64,000 nucleotides of DNA, from positions 67,801-131,800 of the forward strand of contig CAYWWV010000001.1 of NCBI GenBank assembly GCA_964462185.1, in the 5' to 3' direction. Shown piece by piece: positions 25,715 through 33,481 of this stretch (its first letter is position 1; the number at the start of each line of letters is the position of its first letter). The stretch is from RBG-16-57-9 sp964462185 (lineage in GTDB: Archaea; Thermoproteota; Bathyarchaeia; TCS64). The notes beneath the pieces were generated by a model, which made no database searches, had not been told where the DNA came from, and saw only the letters and a list, made by a program, of their open reading frames with translations. Both the position numbers and the translations under genes were made by a program.

Positions 25715-26170
25715 ATGTCAAGGGAATTCAACTACATAGTCCGGCTCCACGGCACCAATATAGATGGGACGAAGATGGTGCCCTATGCCCTCAGCGAGAT
25801 AAAAGGCGTGGGCATAAGACTCGCTCGAGCAATCGTTAAGCAGTTGGGGCTGGATGAGACGGAAAGGCTGGGCGCCCTAAGCGAGGCGGAGGTCCGGCAG
25901 CTGGAGCGGGCCTTGGAGGACCCGTTATCGGTGGGTGTGCCGAGGTGGATGCTTAACAGGCAGAAGGCTCCAGAGGCTGGTGTAGACCTGCACCTCTTGT
26001 CCTCTGAACTGGATTTGAGGGTGAAGGAGGACATAGACTTGATGCGGGAGACCAGGAGCTGGAAGGGGGAGCGCCACGCTAGGGGCTTGAAGGTTAGGGG
26101 CCAGAGAACCAAGACCACAGGCCGCACCGGTCGCAGCATCGGTGTGAGCCGAAGCAGGAGGGCAGAGTAA
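25715..26170 (+). CDS. rps13: Ribosomal protein uS13 (S13)
   Basis: Small-subunit head protein contacting tRNA and the large subunit. The 151 residues start REFNYIVRLHGTNIDGTKMV, with the helix-two-turn-helix IKGVGIRLARAIVKQLG and the basic tail GLKVRGQRTKTTGRTGRS typical of archaeal S13. It opens the conserved archaeal cluster rps13-rps4-rps11-rpoD-rpl18e, with the next gene starting immediately after its stop codon. The 215 bases upstream contain AATGTTTTAATAAG, a possible TATA region. Confidence 0.96.
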   Translation: MSREFNYIVRLHGTNIDGTKMVPYALSEIKGVGIRLARAIVKQLGLDETERLGALSEAEVRQLERALEDPLSVGVPRWMLNRQKAPEAGVDLHLLSSELDLRVKEDIDLMRETRSWKGERHARGLKVRGQRTKTTGRTGRSIGVSRSRRAE

Positions 26171-26725
26171 ATGGGTGACCCCAAGAAGAAGCATAAGACC
26201 TACCACACCCCTAAACGGCCCTACGACACCCAGGCCCTATTAGAGGAGCTTCAGACCATAGGTGCCTACGGCCTGAGAAACAAGCGGGAGCTTTGGAAGG
26301 CCAAGACCGAGCTGAGCGCCATTAGGGGGCGGGCCCGGGGGTTGCTAAGCCTGGAGCCCGAGGAGCGGGCTGCTAGGGAGCGGGGCCTCATAGCCAAGTT
26401 GGCCAAGAGGGGGCTGGTTATGGAGAACAGCCGCTTGGAGGATGTGTTAACCCTCAGCGTGGAGGACCTCTTGGAGAGGCGTCTCCAGACCATCGTCTAC
26501 CGGCGTGGGCTGGCCTCCAGCCTTTTCCAGGCCCGCCAACTCATAACCCATGGACACATATCTGTGGCGGGGAGAAAGATCACGGCCCCGAGCTACCAGG
26601 TCTTGGTGAGCGAGGAGGATTCCATAGAGTATGCCGAGGGAAGCCCCTACCGGAGCCCAGACCACCCCTTGAGGAAGGCCTTGGAGGCCGAGGCAGCCAT
26701 GGCGGAGGGATCAGGCGTTGAGTGA
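26171..26725 (+). CDS. rps4: Ribosomal protein uS4 (S4)
   Basis: 16S rRNA-binding assembly protein, 184 residues. The N-terminal GDPKKKHKTYHTPKRPYD and the S4 RNA-binding domain at about 105-165 (ERRLQTIVYRRGLASSLFQARQLITHGHISVAGRKI, in parts) identify it. The ATG follows the rps13 stop codon directly. The end overlaps the start of rps11 by 8 bases, showing translational coupling. Confidence 0.96.
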   Translation: MGDPKKKHKTYHTPKRPYDTQALLEELQTIGAYGLRNKRELWKAKTELSAIRGRARGLLSLEPEERAARERGLIAKLAKRGLVMENSRLEDVLTLSVEDLLERRLQTIVYRRGLASSLFQARQLITHGHISVAGRKITAPSYQVLVSEEDSIEYAEGSPYRSPDHPLRKALEAEAAMAEGSGVE

Positions 26726-27110
26726 GGGTGAAAGGTGGGCCATAGTCCACATATACAGCAGCTTCAACAACACCATAATCCACATGACCGACTTGACTGG
26801 GGCCGAGACCCTGGGCATAGCCAGTGGGGGGATGTTCGTGAAGGCCGATAGGCTTAAGCCCAGCCCCTACGCGGCCATGAAGGCGGCCCAGCAAATAGTG
26901 AATACAGCCCGGGACAAGGGTATCAACGCCCTCCACATTAAGGTGAGGGCCCCCGGAGGGATCAAGAGCAAGACCCCTGGCCCCGGGGCTCAGTCGGCCA
27001 TCAGGATACTGGCAAGAAGCGGCTTTAGGATAGGCCGCATAGAGGAGACCACCCCCATCCCCCACGATGGGACACGTAAGCCTGGGGGCCGGAGAGGCAG
27101 GAGGCCTTAG
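26718..27110 (+). CDS. rps11: Ribosomal protein uS11 (S11)
   Basis: Platform protein of the small subunit, 130 residues. Seen are WAIVHIYSSFNNTIIHMTDL, GGMFVKADR, and the basic C-terminus PIPHDGTRKPGGRRGRRP, all typical of archaeal S11. The start is TTG at 26718 and overlaps rps4 by 8 bases. A start inside at GTG would shorten the N-terminus. rpoD follows 5 bases after the stop. Confidence 0.96.
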   Translation: MSEGERWAIVHIYSSFNNTIIHMTDLTGAETLGIASGGMFVKADRLKPSPYAAMKAAQQIVNTARDKGINALHIKVRAPGGIKSKTPGPGAQSAIRILARSGFRIGRIEETTPIPHDGTRKPGGRRGRRP

Positions 27111-27115
27111 AGCCC

Positions 27116-28045
27116 TTGGAGACCCGGATACTCAGCCTCACCGGTGAGGTGATCCGATTCCTCTTGGCAGGGGTGGACACCAGCTTTGCCAACGCCCTAC
27201 GTAGAGCCATGATGGCCGAGGTCCCCACCATGGCCATCGAGGACATCTTCTTCTTCGACAACAGCAGCCTAATCCCAGACGAGGTCTTGGCCAACAGGGT
27301 TGGCATGGTCCCCCTAACCACAGACCTAGACGGATATGTTCTACCTGAGGACTGCGACTGCGGAGCAGACCTGGGGTGCCCCAAGTGCCGCGCTGTTCTA
27401 ACCCTGGATGTGGAGGCCAAGGACGACGTTAGAACCGTATACAGCGGAGACCTGGAGTCGGAGGACACGGCCGTCAAGCCTGTCTCCGATGGGATAATAC
27501 TGGCGAAGCTGGCGCCGGGGCAGGCCATCCGGTTCGAGGCCTACGCACAGCTGGGCCGGGGGAAGACCCACTCCAAGTGGAGCCCCGTGTCCATGTGCGT
27601 CTACCAAAACATCTCGGAGATGGAGTTGGAGAACCCCCTGCCCCAGGGCTGCTTGGAGGACTGCGGCGACGCCGCGGAGGTGGTGGGCAACACCCTTAGG
27701 ATCCTGGACATCCAGCGGTTCGAGGCCTGCAAGAGGTGCCGCGAGGCCATCCCCAGGGAGGCCATCATCGGCCACCTCAAGGAGGATGAGTTCCTCTTCA
27801 CCGTGGAGTCCACGGGGGCTCTCCCCCCAGAGCGCATCGTGAAGGAGGCGGTAAAGGTCCTTCGGGCTAAGGTCTCGGAGCTCAAGTCCAAGGTGGAGCA
27901 GGGTGAGGTACACGACGAGATCACAGGCTTCGTAGCCCCCGAGGTCGAGGAGACCAGGCTTTACAGCGTGGGCTCGGGGGATGTGGATGAGGAGGAAGAG
28001 GATGAGGATTTGGGAGAGGACTTTGAGGAGGATGTAGAGGAGTGA
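27116..28045 (+). CDS. rpo3: RNA polymerase subunit D (Rpo3)
   Basis: Archaeal homologue of Rpb3/alpha that nucleates RNA polymerase assembly. The N-terminal dimerisation region reads DTSFANALRRAMMAEVPTMAIE and VLANRVGMVPLTTD. Two cysteine groups are seen: C80-x-C82-x5-C88-x2-C91, an Rpb3-like zinc loop, and C179-x3-C183-x21-C205-x2-C208 in domain 3, where many archaeal D subunits bind Fe-S clusters. The spacing of the second group is unlike the usual ferredoxin pattern. The C-terminus (from about 285) is a very acidic tail of Glu and Asp, longer than in most relatives. The start is TTG at 27116. The stop overlaps rpl18e. Confidence 0.94.
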   Translation: METRILSLTGEVIRFLLAGVDTSFANALRRAMMAEVPTMAIEDIFFFDNSSLIPDEVLANRVGMVPLTTDLDGYVLPEDCDCGADLGCPKCRAVLTLDVEAKDDVRTVYSGDLESEDTAVKPVSDGIILAKLAPGQAIRFEAYAQLGRGKTHSKWSPVSMCVYQNISEMELENPLPQGCLEDCGDAAEVVGNTLRILDIQRFEACKRCREAIPREAIIGHLKEDEFLFTVESTGALPPERIVKEAVKVLRAKVSELKSKVEQGEVHDEITGFVAPEVEETRLYSVGSGDVDEEEEDEDLGEDFEEDVEE

Positions 28046-28389
28046 GGAACCAGTTGCTAGTGGAGACGGTGGAGGCCCTTAGGAGGCTGTCGGAGGAGAC
28101 GGGTCGGCCCCTCTGGAGGGCCTTGGCCGATGAGTTGGACAAGCCCAAGCGCCGCAGGGTCTCCGTCAACCTAAGCAGGATCCAGAGACACCTGGGCGAG
28201 GGAGAGGTGGCCGCGGTCCCCGGGAAGGTTTTAGCCTCGGGGACGCTGACCAAGCCCGTCAAGGTGGCGGCCTACGCCTTCAGCGAGGCGGCGAGGGAGA
28301 AAATCCTGGAGTCCGGGGGGGAGGCCCTTGGCCTCCTGGAGCTGGCCTCCTCCAATGTGGAGCCCAGCAAGATAAGGATAATAAAGTAA
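28042..28389 (+). CDS. rpl18e: Ribosomal protein eL18 (L18e)
   Basis: Large-subunit protein, 115 residues, related in fold to L15. Typical segments are WRALADELDKPKRRRVSVNL, VPGKVLASGTLTKPVKVAAYAFS and a terminal VEPSKIRIIK. The GTG start overlaps the rpoD stop codon by 4 bases. In most archaea L13, S9, RpoN and RpoK follow here; in this genome the cluster ends and L13-S9-L13e are found near 55 kb instead. Confidence 0.95.
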   Translation: MRNQLLVETVEALRRLSEETGRPLWRALADELDKPKRRRVSVNLSRIQRHLGEGEVAAVPGKVLASGTLTKPVKVAAYAFSEAAREKILESGGEALGLLELASSNVEPSKIRIIK

Positions 28390-28392
28390 ATC

Positions 28393-28821
28393 CTAGCCTG
28401 TTTTGGCCATCTCCTCTTTGAGCCAGGCCTCCAAGGCCTCCTTGTCGGAGCCCTTGATGAGTTCACCCACCTCGGCCTCCAGGTTGGTGGGCTTCAGTAG
28501 GGCCACCCACCCTTCTCCGTAGGGGTCTTGGTTGATGATGCTTGGGTCTTCAGCCAGCTTGGGGTTTATCTCCAATATCTCCCCGCTCAGAGGGGCCTTC
28601 AAGCTTCCAACCCACTTACCCGACTCAATGCTTCCCAGGGTCTTACCTGCCTTCACGGAGCGGCCTGCGGGCCGGGTCTTTATGGATACCAGCTTCCCCG
28701 CGGCGTCGGCCGCCCAAGCGTTGTATCCCACCCGAGCCTTGTCCCCCTCCAAACGCACCCACATATGGTCCCTGTGGAACAATAGATCGTCGGGGAAATC
28801 GAATCCCTCTACCTTTACCAT
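28393..28821 (-). CDS. gcvH: Glycine cleavage H-like lipoyl protein
   Basis: A 142-residue lipoyl-carrier protein of the GcvH family. The N-terminus HRDHMWVRLEGDKARVGYNAWA corresponds to the H-protein start, and the lipoylation site is in SIESGKWVGSLKAP, with Lys at about residue 69. The remainder PLSGEILEINPKLAEDPSIINQDPYGEGWVALLKP is conserved. It converges on rpl18e. No GcvT, GcvP, lipoate ligase or lipoyl synthase is found in this window, so its partners are unknown; archaea also use H-like proteins in sulfur metabolism with heterodisulfide-reductase-like enzymes. Confidence 0.85.
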   Translation of the reverse strand: MVKVEGFDFPDDLLFHRDHMWVRLEGDKARVGYNAWAADAAGKLVSIKTRPAGRSVKAGKTLGSIESGKWVGSLKAPLSGEILEINPKLAEDPSIINQDPYGEGWVALLKPTNLEAEVGELIKGSDKEALEAWLKEEMAKTG

Positions 28822-28914
28822 GGCTATCCCGTGATTATGGGGGGCCAGCTTATATATGGTTGTCTCACCGGTGAAACCTTTTTAATGGGGGCCTGCCTAA
28901 CCAATAGGCTGAAA

Positions 28915-28989
28915 GGGTCTGTAGCTCAGCAAGGTCAGAGCGGTGGCCTCTTAAGCCATTGGCCGAGGGTTCGAATCCCTCCAGACCCG
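28915..28989 (+). tRNA. tRNA-Lys (CTT)
   Basis: Acceptor GGGTCTG pairs with CAGACCC (28982-28988), discriminator G. The anticodon stem GTGGC/GCCAT carries the loop CTCTTAA, giving anticodon CTT (codon AAG). The T arm is GAGGG-TTCGAAT-CCCTC. Unlike the other three tRNA genes here, CCA is not encoded. Confidence 0.94.
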
Positions 28990-29004
28990 CTTCTTCTCAG
29001 AGGG

Positions 29005-29273
29005 TTATCTTTTGCCTAGCTCCTCTATTGGGACTCTGGGTTTGTCGTGGTATTTGTAGCCGCCTGGAGGGGTCCAAGGGTCTCCCTTCTCCAGGAGCTT
29101 GGAGATGTAGTGGCCTGTGGTCTTCTCCACCCCAATGCCTCCAGGGACTTCCAATCCACTCTCGGGAGGTCAAAGGCCCGCACCAGGGCCCCGCCAACAC
29201 ATACGAGTAGAACAACCCTCAATTGGGCCAAGTTGTTAAAAGGCGGTATCTCCTTGGCGAGCCGCGGCGTCAA
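29005..29273 (-). pseudogene. Small gene broken by a one-base frameshift
   Basis: Two overlapping minus-strand frames join into a coherent protein of about 89 residues if one G is added in the run at 29130-29133 (CCCC on the plus strand). The first part starts at TTG 29273 (TPRLAKEIPPFNNLAQLRVV, then LLVCVGG and FDLPRVDWKSLEALG); the second continues VEKTTGHYISKLLEKGDPWT and PPGGYKYHDKPRVPIEELGK to TAA at 29005-29007. The second part is strongly protein-like. The family is not recognised. The shift could be a sequencing error in a homopolymer or true decay. An exact 26-base stretch (29197-29222) is shared with the radical SAM gene. Confidence 0.6.
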
Positions 29274-29316
29274 CAGCCTTTTTATTGTTTAGGGGCCAAG
29301 CCTTGGTAGAGCAACC

Positions 29317-30000
29317 ATGGTTCTTCCAGTAAAAATATTCGAGGTCCGAGGCCTTGAGGGCGACCCGGTTTTAAGGTTGAGGGGTTGGAGGAGGGTGGAG
29401 CCCGTGGAGGGCGAGGACTTGGAGCTGGTCACCGAGGTCCTGGAGGTCTCGGAGGAGGGAGGGGTGGTCTCAGGGGTCTTCGCCAAAGACTTCTACCGTG
29501 AGCACACCTACAGGAGGAGGGTGGTCTCCACACCCCAGACGGAGGAGGCCCCCTTCTGGCTCATCCCCCATGAGGGGCGGGTGTTCCTGGTGGTCCTAGC
29601 CCCCAGCGTGGCCCGGGGGGTGAAGAAGCTGCTGAGCAACCATGTGGCCGTGGCTCTGGGGGAGATACTGGGGGCGGATGTTAGGGAGGCCCGCATAACC
29701 CATGAGACCCTGCAGAGGCTCCACGAGTCCAACCCCAAGGCCACCAACCTCATCTGGTTCGACAACGTGGACATCCCTGGAGTAAACAAGCTGTGCCTAA
29801 GCGGGGAGGGCCTGGCCGACACAGGGCTCTATCGGGAGTATATGGACCACGGGTTGATCTGGTATGTGGTCTTCACAAGCCAGTCCAAGGGGTACACCGT
29901 GGGCGTCACACGGAGCGCCGTGGTCACCAACTTCTCCAAATGCACCGTGGAGGAGTTCATCGAGTTCATCCGAGAAGAGATGCTGGGCCTCCTAGAGTAG
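29317..30000 (+). CDS. Unknown protein, 227 residues
   Basis: I cannot name the family. The protein is soluble; the N-terminal half is strand-rich with many Glu/Val pairs (EVRGLEGDPVLRLRGWRRVE, VTEVLEVSEEGGVVSGVFA), and the C-terminal half contains THETLQRLHESNPKATNLIW, FDNVDIPGVNKLCLSG and FTSQSKGYTVGVTRSAVVTN. The start could be ATG at 29317. It is divergent from the frameshifted small gene, and the shared region has TTTTTATTG as a candidate promoter about 35 bases upstream. The Lrp-type regulator gene follows 43 bases later on the same strand. Confidence 0.72.
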   Translation: MVLPVKIFEVRGLEGDPVLRLRGWRRVEPVEGEDLELVTEVLEVSEEGGVVSGVFAKDFYREHTYRRRVVSTPQTEEAPFWLIPHEGRVFLVVLAPSVARGVKKLLSNHVAVALGEILGADVREARITHETLQRLHESNPKATNLIWFDNVDIPGVNKLCLSGEGLADTGLYREYMDHGLIWYVVFTSQSKGYTVGVTRSAVVTNFSKCTVEEFIEFIREEMLGLLE

Positions 30001-30043
30001 AGGGGTCTAACAGCTATAAACTCTCCAACCCTATCCAATACTG

Positions 30044-30460
30044 ATGGTAGACGAGGTGGACGAGAAGATCCTCTCCCTCCTGGAGGAAAACTCCAGGATG
30101 ACCTACGTGGAGATGGCCAGCCGCGTAGGTCTCAGCGAGGCCGCCGTGAGAAACCGGGTTCAATCCCTGGTGAACAGCGGGGTCATCAAGCGCTTCACCA
30201 TAGAGCGGTCCCAGCACCCTGGGGTTAGGGCCCTCACCATGATCTCTGTGAACCCTGCCACCCCCACCATAGAGGTGAGCAGGAGGGTCTCCCAGCTGGA
30301 GGGGGTGGAGCACCTCTACGAGGTTACGGGGGAGTACGACGTGGTGCTGGTATCCTCTGGGCCCAGCATAGACCACATCAACAGGGTCATAGAGGACATC
30401 CGCAAGATCCCAGGGGTGGAGAAGACCAACACCGTCATAGTTTTGAGAACCATCGAGTAG
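30044..30460 (+). CDS. Lrp/AsnC family transcription regulator
   Basis: A 138-residue full-length Lrp-type regulator. The winged helix-turn-helix is at about residues 4-50 (DEKILSLLEENSRMTYVEMA, SEAAVRNRVQSLVNSGVIKR), and the RAM ligand-binding domain at about 65-138 (GVEHLYEVTGEYDVVLVSSG). These proteins sense amino acids and act as global or local regulators. Targets are unknown; the two acetolactate synthase operons in this window are obvious candidates. The next gene starts 7 bases later, so it is probably in an operon with the DNPH1-like and galactokinase genes. Confidence 0.9.
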   Translation: MVDEVDEKILSLLEENSRMTYVEMASRVGLSEAAVRNRVQSLVNSGVIKRFTIERSQHPGVRALTMISVNPATPTIEVSRRVSQLEGVEHLYEVTGEYDVVLVSSGPSIDHINRVIEDIRKIPGVEKTNTVIVLRTIE

Positions 30461-30467
30461 GGCGTCT

Positions 30468-30887
30468 ATGAGGATCTACTTCGCTGGGAGCATCAGGGGA
30501 GGGGAGCCCGATGGGGATTGGTTCCGGCAGCTCATCCACCACATGGAGGGGTTTGGGGAGGTCCTCACCCGCCAGGCCTTCGGGCTGCCGTGGGAGGACG
30601 AGATGGATGTGGACGAGGGGGAGATCTATCGCCGGGACATGAGGTGGCTCTCCCAGGCCGACGCATTGGTGGCCGAGATCACAGCGCCCAGCCTGGGGGT
30701 GGGCTACGAGGTAGCCAAGGCTGAGCAGAGGGGCATCCCCGTCCTCTTGTTGTATAAGAAGACGCCGGGCAAAAAGCCCTCGGCCATGCTCATGGGGAAC
30801 CCCCACTTCAAACTTGTGGAGTACACCGAGAAGGAGGAGGCCCTGGGGGCCGTGGAGGCCTTTCTCTCGGCTTTGGGGGCGAGTTGA
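30468..30887 (+). CDS. DNPH1-like nucleotide N-hydrolase / deoxyribosyltransferase
   Basis: A 139-residue member of the nucleoside 2-deoxyribosyltransferase superfamily, close to DNPH1 (Rcl), which hydrolyses 2'-deoxynucleoside 5'-monophosphates to base and deoxyribose phosphate. Seen are the N-terminal IYFAGSIRGGEPDGDWF phosphate-binding motif and the catalytic-glutamate region VAEITAPSLGVGYEVAKAEQ, followed by VLLLYKK. The start ATG at 30468 is 7 bases after the Lrp gene. It overlaps the galactokinase start. A nucleotide-pool cleaning role is likely. Confidence 0.82.
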   Translation: MRIYFAGSIRGGEPDGDWFRQLIHHMEGFGEVLTRQAFGLPWEDEMDVDEGEIYRRDMRWLSQADALVAEITAPSLGVGYEVAKAEQRGIPVLLLYKKTPGKKPSAMLMGNPHFKLVEYTEKEEALGAVEAFLSALGAS

Positions 30888-32023
30888 TGGCTCTGGGCGC
30901 CTTGGCGGAGAAGCTCGGCGAGGCCCATCTCTCGCATTTTGGTAGACCCCCCCAAGGCGTCCACCACGCCCCCGGCCGGGTCAACCTCATCGGGGAGCAC
31001 ACCGACTACAACCAGGGCTACGTCCTCCCCATGCCCATAGGCCTACACGTGGCCGTCTCCATCTCCAAACGCAGCGACCAAGAGATCCACCTCCACTCCC
31101 TCGACCTCCAAGACTCCTCCAGCCAAACCCTCCCCAGCCTCAAGAGAGACCCCCAACACCCTTGGGCCAACTACGTCTACGGCGTCCTCCACGCCCTAAC
31201 CAGGAGAGGCCACACCCTGGGAGGCCTAGACCTGTGCATAGCGGGGGACATACCCATAGGCGTGGGGCTCAGCAGCTCGGCGGCCTTGGAGGTGGCCGTG
31301 GCCAGGGCCTTGAACAGCCTCTTCCACCTGGGGCTGTCCCCCCTGGAGGTGGCCTACGTGGGGAAGGAGTGCGAGAACCGCTTCGTGGGGGTCCAATCCG
31401 GCATCATGGACCAGTTCTCCGCCTCCCTGGGCCAACCCGGCAAGGCCCTGTTGATCGACTGCCGGGACAACACCTACTCCCTCCACCGCCTCCCCCCCAA
31501 CGCCACCATAGCCATAGTCGACAGCAAGACGGACCGCACCCTGGCCTCCTCAGAGTACAACACCCGCTACCGTGAGTGTTTGGAGGCTGTTAGGCTTGTG
31601 AGGGAGCACCGCCCCCAGGTGGAGAGCCTCCGAGACCTTACCCCAGATATGCTGGAGGCGCTGAGAGAAGCCCTGCCCCCCGTCCTCTTTAGGAGGGCGC
31701 ACCACGTGGTTTCCGAGAACCAGAGGGTGTTGGACTTCGTGGAGGCTATGGCCGTGGGAGACCTCCCAAGGATGGGTTTGCTGATGAACCTGAGCCACGC
31801 TAGTTTAAGGGATTACTACCAGGTCTCCAGTCCAGCGCTGGACACCCTGGTGGAGGCAGCGGTGTGCGAGGGAGGCGCGCTGGGGGCGAGGCTCACCGGG
31901 GCTGGGTTCGGAGGCTGCATCGTGGCCCTGCTGGAGAGGGGCCGGGAAAAGGGGTTCGAGGAGAGGGTCTTGGGGGCCTACAGGGCTGCCACGGGGCTGG
32001 AGTGCGGGTTCTACTACGCCTAG
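30887..32023 (+). CDS. galK: Galactokinase (GHMP family)
   Basis: Phosphorylates galactose at C1 with ATP in the Leloir pathway. The 378 residues have the galactokinase signature GRVNLIGEHTDYNQG near the N-terminus, the GHMP phosphate-binding motif PIGVGLSSSAALEVA at about residue 125, and the third motif LTGAGFGGCIVAL near the C-terminus. ATG at 30887 (its A being the last base of the previous gene's TGA) or TTG at 30884 could be the start. No galactose-1-phosphate uridylyltransferase or epimerase is in the window. The polysaccharide deacetylase gene converges on it with a 4-base overlap. Confidence 0.93.
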   Translation: MALGALAEKLGEAHLSHFGRPPQGVHHAPGRVNLIGEHTDYNQGYVLPMPIGLHVAVSISKRSDQEIHLHSLDLQDSSSQTLPSLKRDPQHPWANYVYGVLHALTRRGHTLGGLDLCIAGDIPIGVGLSSSAALEVAVARALNSLFHLGLSPLEVAYVGKECENRFVGVQSGIMDQFSASLGQPGKALLIDCRDNTYSLHRLPPNATIAIVDSKTDRTLASSEYNTRYRECLEAVRLVREHRPQVESLRDLTPDMLEALREALPPVLFRRAHHVVSENQRVLDFVEAMAVGDLPRMGLLMNLSHASLRDYYQVSSPALDTLVEAAVCEGGALGARLTGAGFGGCIVALLERGREKGFEERVLGAYRAATGLECGFYYA

Positions 32024-32784
32024 CCCCAATACTCCTCCACGTATCTCCTGGCCGTTAGGAACTCCACCTCGGGGAGCTTGAGGGCAGCCTCTATGAGGCC
32101 CTTGAGGGTGGGGAGCCTGGCGGGCCTACCCGTAACCTGGGGGTGGTTGGTGAGGCAGAACACCGTGCCATCCCGGTAGCGGGCGTGGAGCTCCTCCACC
32201 CACGCCTCAACGGTCTCCCCCACGCTGGCCCCCCAGTCGTAGAAATAGGTCCAGTCGTCCAGGTTGTAGGCCACCGGGATCTCCAGCAGCCCCGTCTCAA
32301 CCCCCTCAACCGTGTTGTAGAAACACTCCTCCGCCCCCATGTAGTCGCTGTTGTACTTGAAACCCATCTCCCAGAGGTATCCGTGGGTCCTCTCGCTGGG
32401 CCTCCAGCGGGGGGTCCGGTGGCCCACCACCCGCTCCCCCGTGAACTCCTCCAAGGCCTCCCGGCCCCGCTCGATGCTGCTCCACTCCTCAGCGGCCTCC
32501 AGGTCGCAGTACCCCCTGTGGGTGTAGCCGTGGCAACCCAACTCGTGGCCCCTGGAGACGATCTCCTCCACGGCCTCTGGATACCTCTCCGCCGTCAACC
32601 CAACGACGAAGAAGGTGGCCTGGATGGAGTATTGGTCCAAGAGCTCGAGGATCCTGTAAACCCCCTTTCTCGGGCCGTACGCCCCCTGGGTCACCCAGTA
32701 GGGGACGCCGGGGTGGAGTTCCTCGAAGGCGGTCTCCCCGTCGAGGTCGAAGGTTAGAAGCACTGGGAACGGCAAGCTCCACAC
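32020..32784 (-). CDS. Polysaccharide deacetylase (NodB fold)
   Basis: A 254-residue carbohydrate esterase 4 family protein. Motif 1 VLLTFDLDGE (TFDxD) lies near residue 8; motif 2 LGCHGYTHRG (HxxxH) near 83; RTPRWRPS and VFCLTNHPQVTG correspond to the later motifs with the catalytic histidine. It lacks a signal peptide, so it is probably cytosolic, similar to archaeal/PuuE-like members acting on soluble N-acyl or amide substrates. The gene follows the PK-C protein by one base on the minus strand and overlaps the galactokinase end. Confidence 0.85.
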   Translation of the reverse strand: MWSLPFPVLLTFDLDGETAFEELHPGVPYWVTQGAYGPRKGVYRILELLDQYSIQATFFVVGLTAERYPEAVEEIVSRGHELGCHGYTHRGYCDLEAAEEWSSIERGREALEEFTGERVVGHRTPRWRPSERTHGYLWEMGFKYNSDYMGAEECFYNTVEGVETGLLEIPVAYNLDDWTYFYDWGASVGETVEAWVEELHARYRDGTVFCLTNHPQVTGRPARLPTLKGLIEAALKLPEVEFLTARRYVEEYWG

Positions 32785-32785
32785 C

Positions 32786-33397
32786 TCACACCTGCTGGGC
32801 CTTGCGCCTGGCCAGGTACTCGGCGTCGGCCTTCTCCCTGCTCATGGGGTAGCAGATAAACAGGAGGGGCCTCACATCTAGGATGTGGGCGCTGTCGGCC
32901 GCCGTGAAGACCGCCGCCGTGTCTGCGCCCCAGTGGCTCCCGGCCACGCTTATCACCCTCTCCCCCGGCTTCACCAAGCCGGCGTCGCAGGCCTTGGCCA
33001 CTATCTCCACGTTCACCTTGAGTTTTACCGCGCTGAGGCACTGGGTTATGGTGCTAAGGGGGCTGGGCCCCAGGCGCTGCCTCCTCCTGATGCTGTTGGT
33101 AAGGACATCGGTCCCCAGGCATACGGCGCCCCCCAGCTCCGTTATCCTCTCGAAGTTCTCGGGCTTGAACCTCTGAACCCCCTCCTCTGGGAACCCCATT
33201 TGGTGCCCCACCACCACCAGGCGCAGCTCCGCATCCCGGCACAGCTCCGCCGCCTTAACCCCTGTGTCCCCCGTGGTGCTTGCCACCACCAGGGTTCCAA
33301 CCCCCAGCTCCCGCGCCGCCCTCACGCTGGCCTCCAAAGTGGCCCCAGTGTGCTCTGGGCCCCCCTCCTCGAAGTAAACGGTCTCGAATACCACCAT
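32786..33397 (-). CDS. Pyruvate kinase alpha/beta (PK-C) domain protein
   Basis: A 203-residue stand-alone domain related to the C-terminal allosteric domain of pyruvate kinase, without the catalytic barrel. The sequence FEEGGPEHTGATLEASVRAA and LVVASTTGDTGVKAAELC matches the family, and GSHWGADTAAVFTAADSAH lies near the end. Function is unknown; a nucleotide- or sugar-phosphate-sensing role is plausible. The frame extends further upstream, but the ATG at 33397 gives the conserved start. It is in a likely operon with the deacetylase. Confidence 0.78.
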   Translation of the reverse strand: MVVFETVYFEEGGPEHTGATLEASVRAARELGVGTLVVASTTGDTGVKAAELCRDAELRLVVVGHQMGFPEEGVQRFKPENFERITELGGAVCLGTDVLTNSIRRRQRLGPSPLSTITQCLSAVKLKVNVEIVAKACDAGLVKPGERVISVAGSHWGADTAAVFTAADSAHILDVRPLLFICYPMSREKADAEYLARRKAQQV

Positions 33398-33481
33398 GTT
33401 TGAGAGGGTGTTTGTAGGCGATTTAAAGCGTTCGAGGCTGTTGTTGGAGGGTGTTTTACCCCCACCCCCCAAATAGTACCC

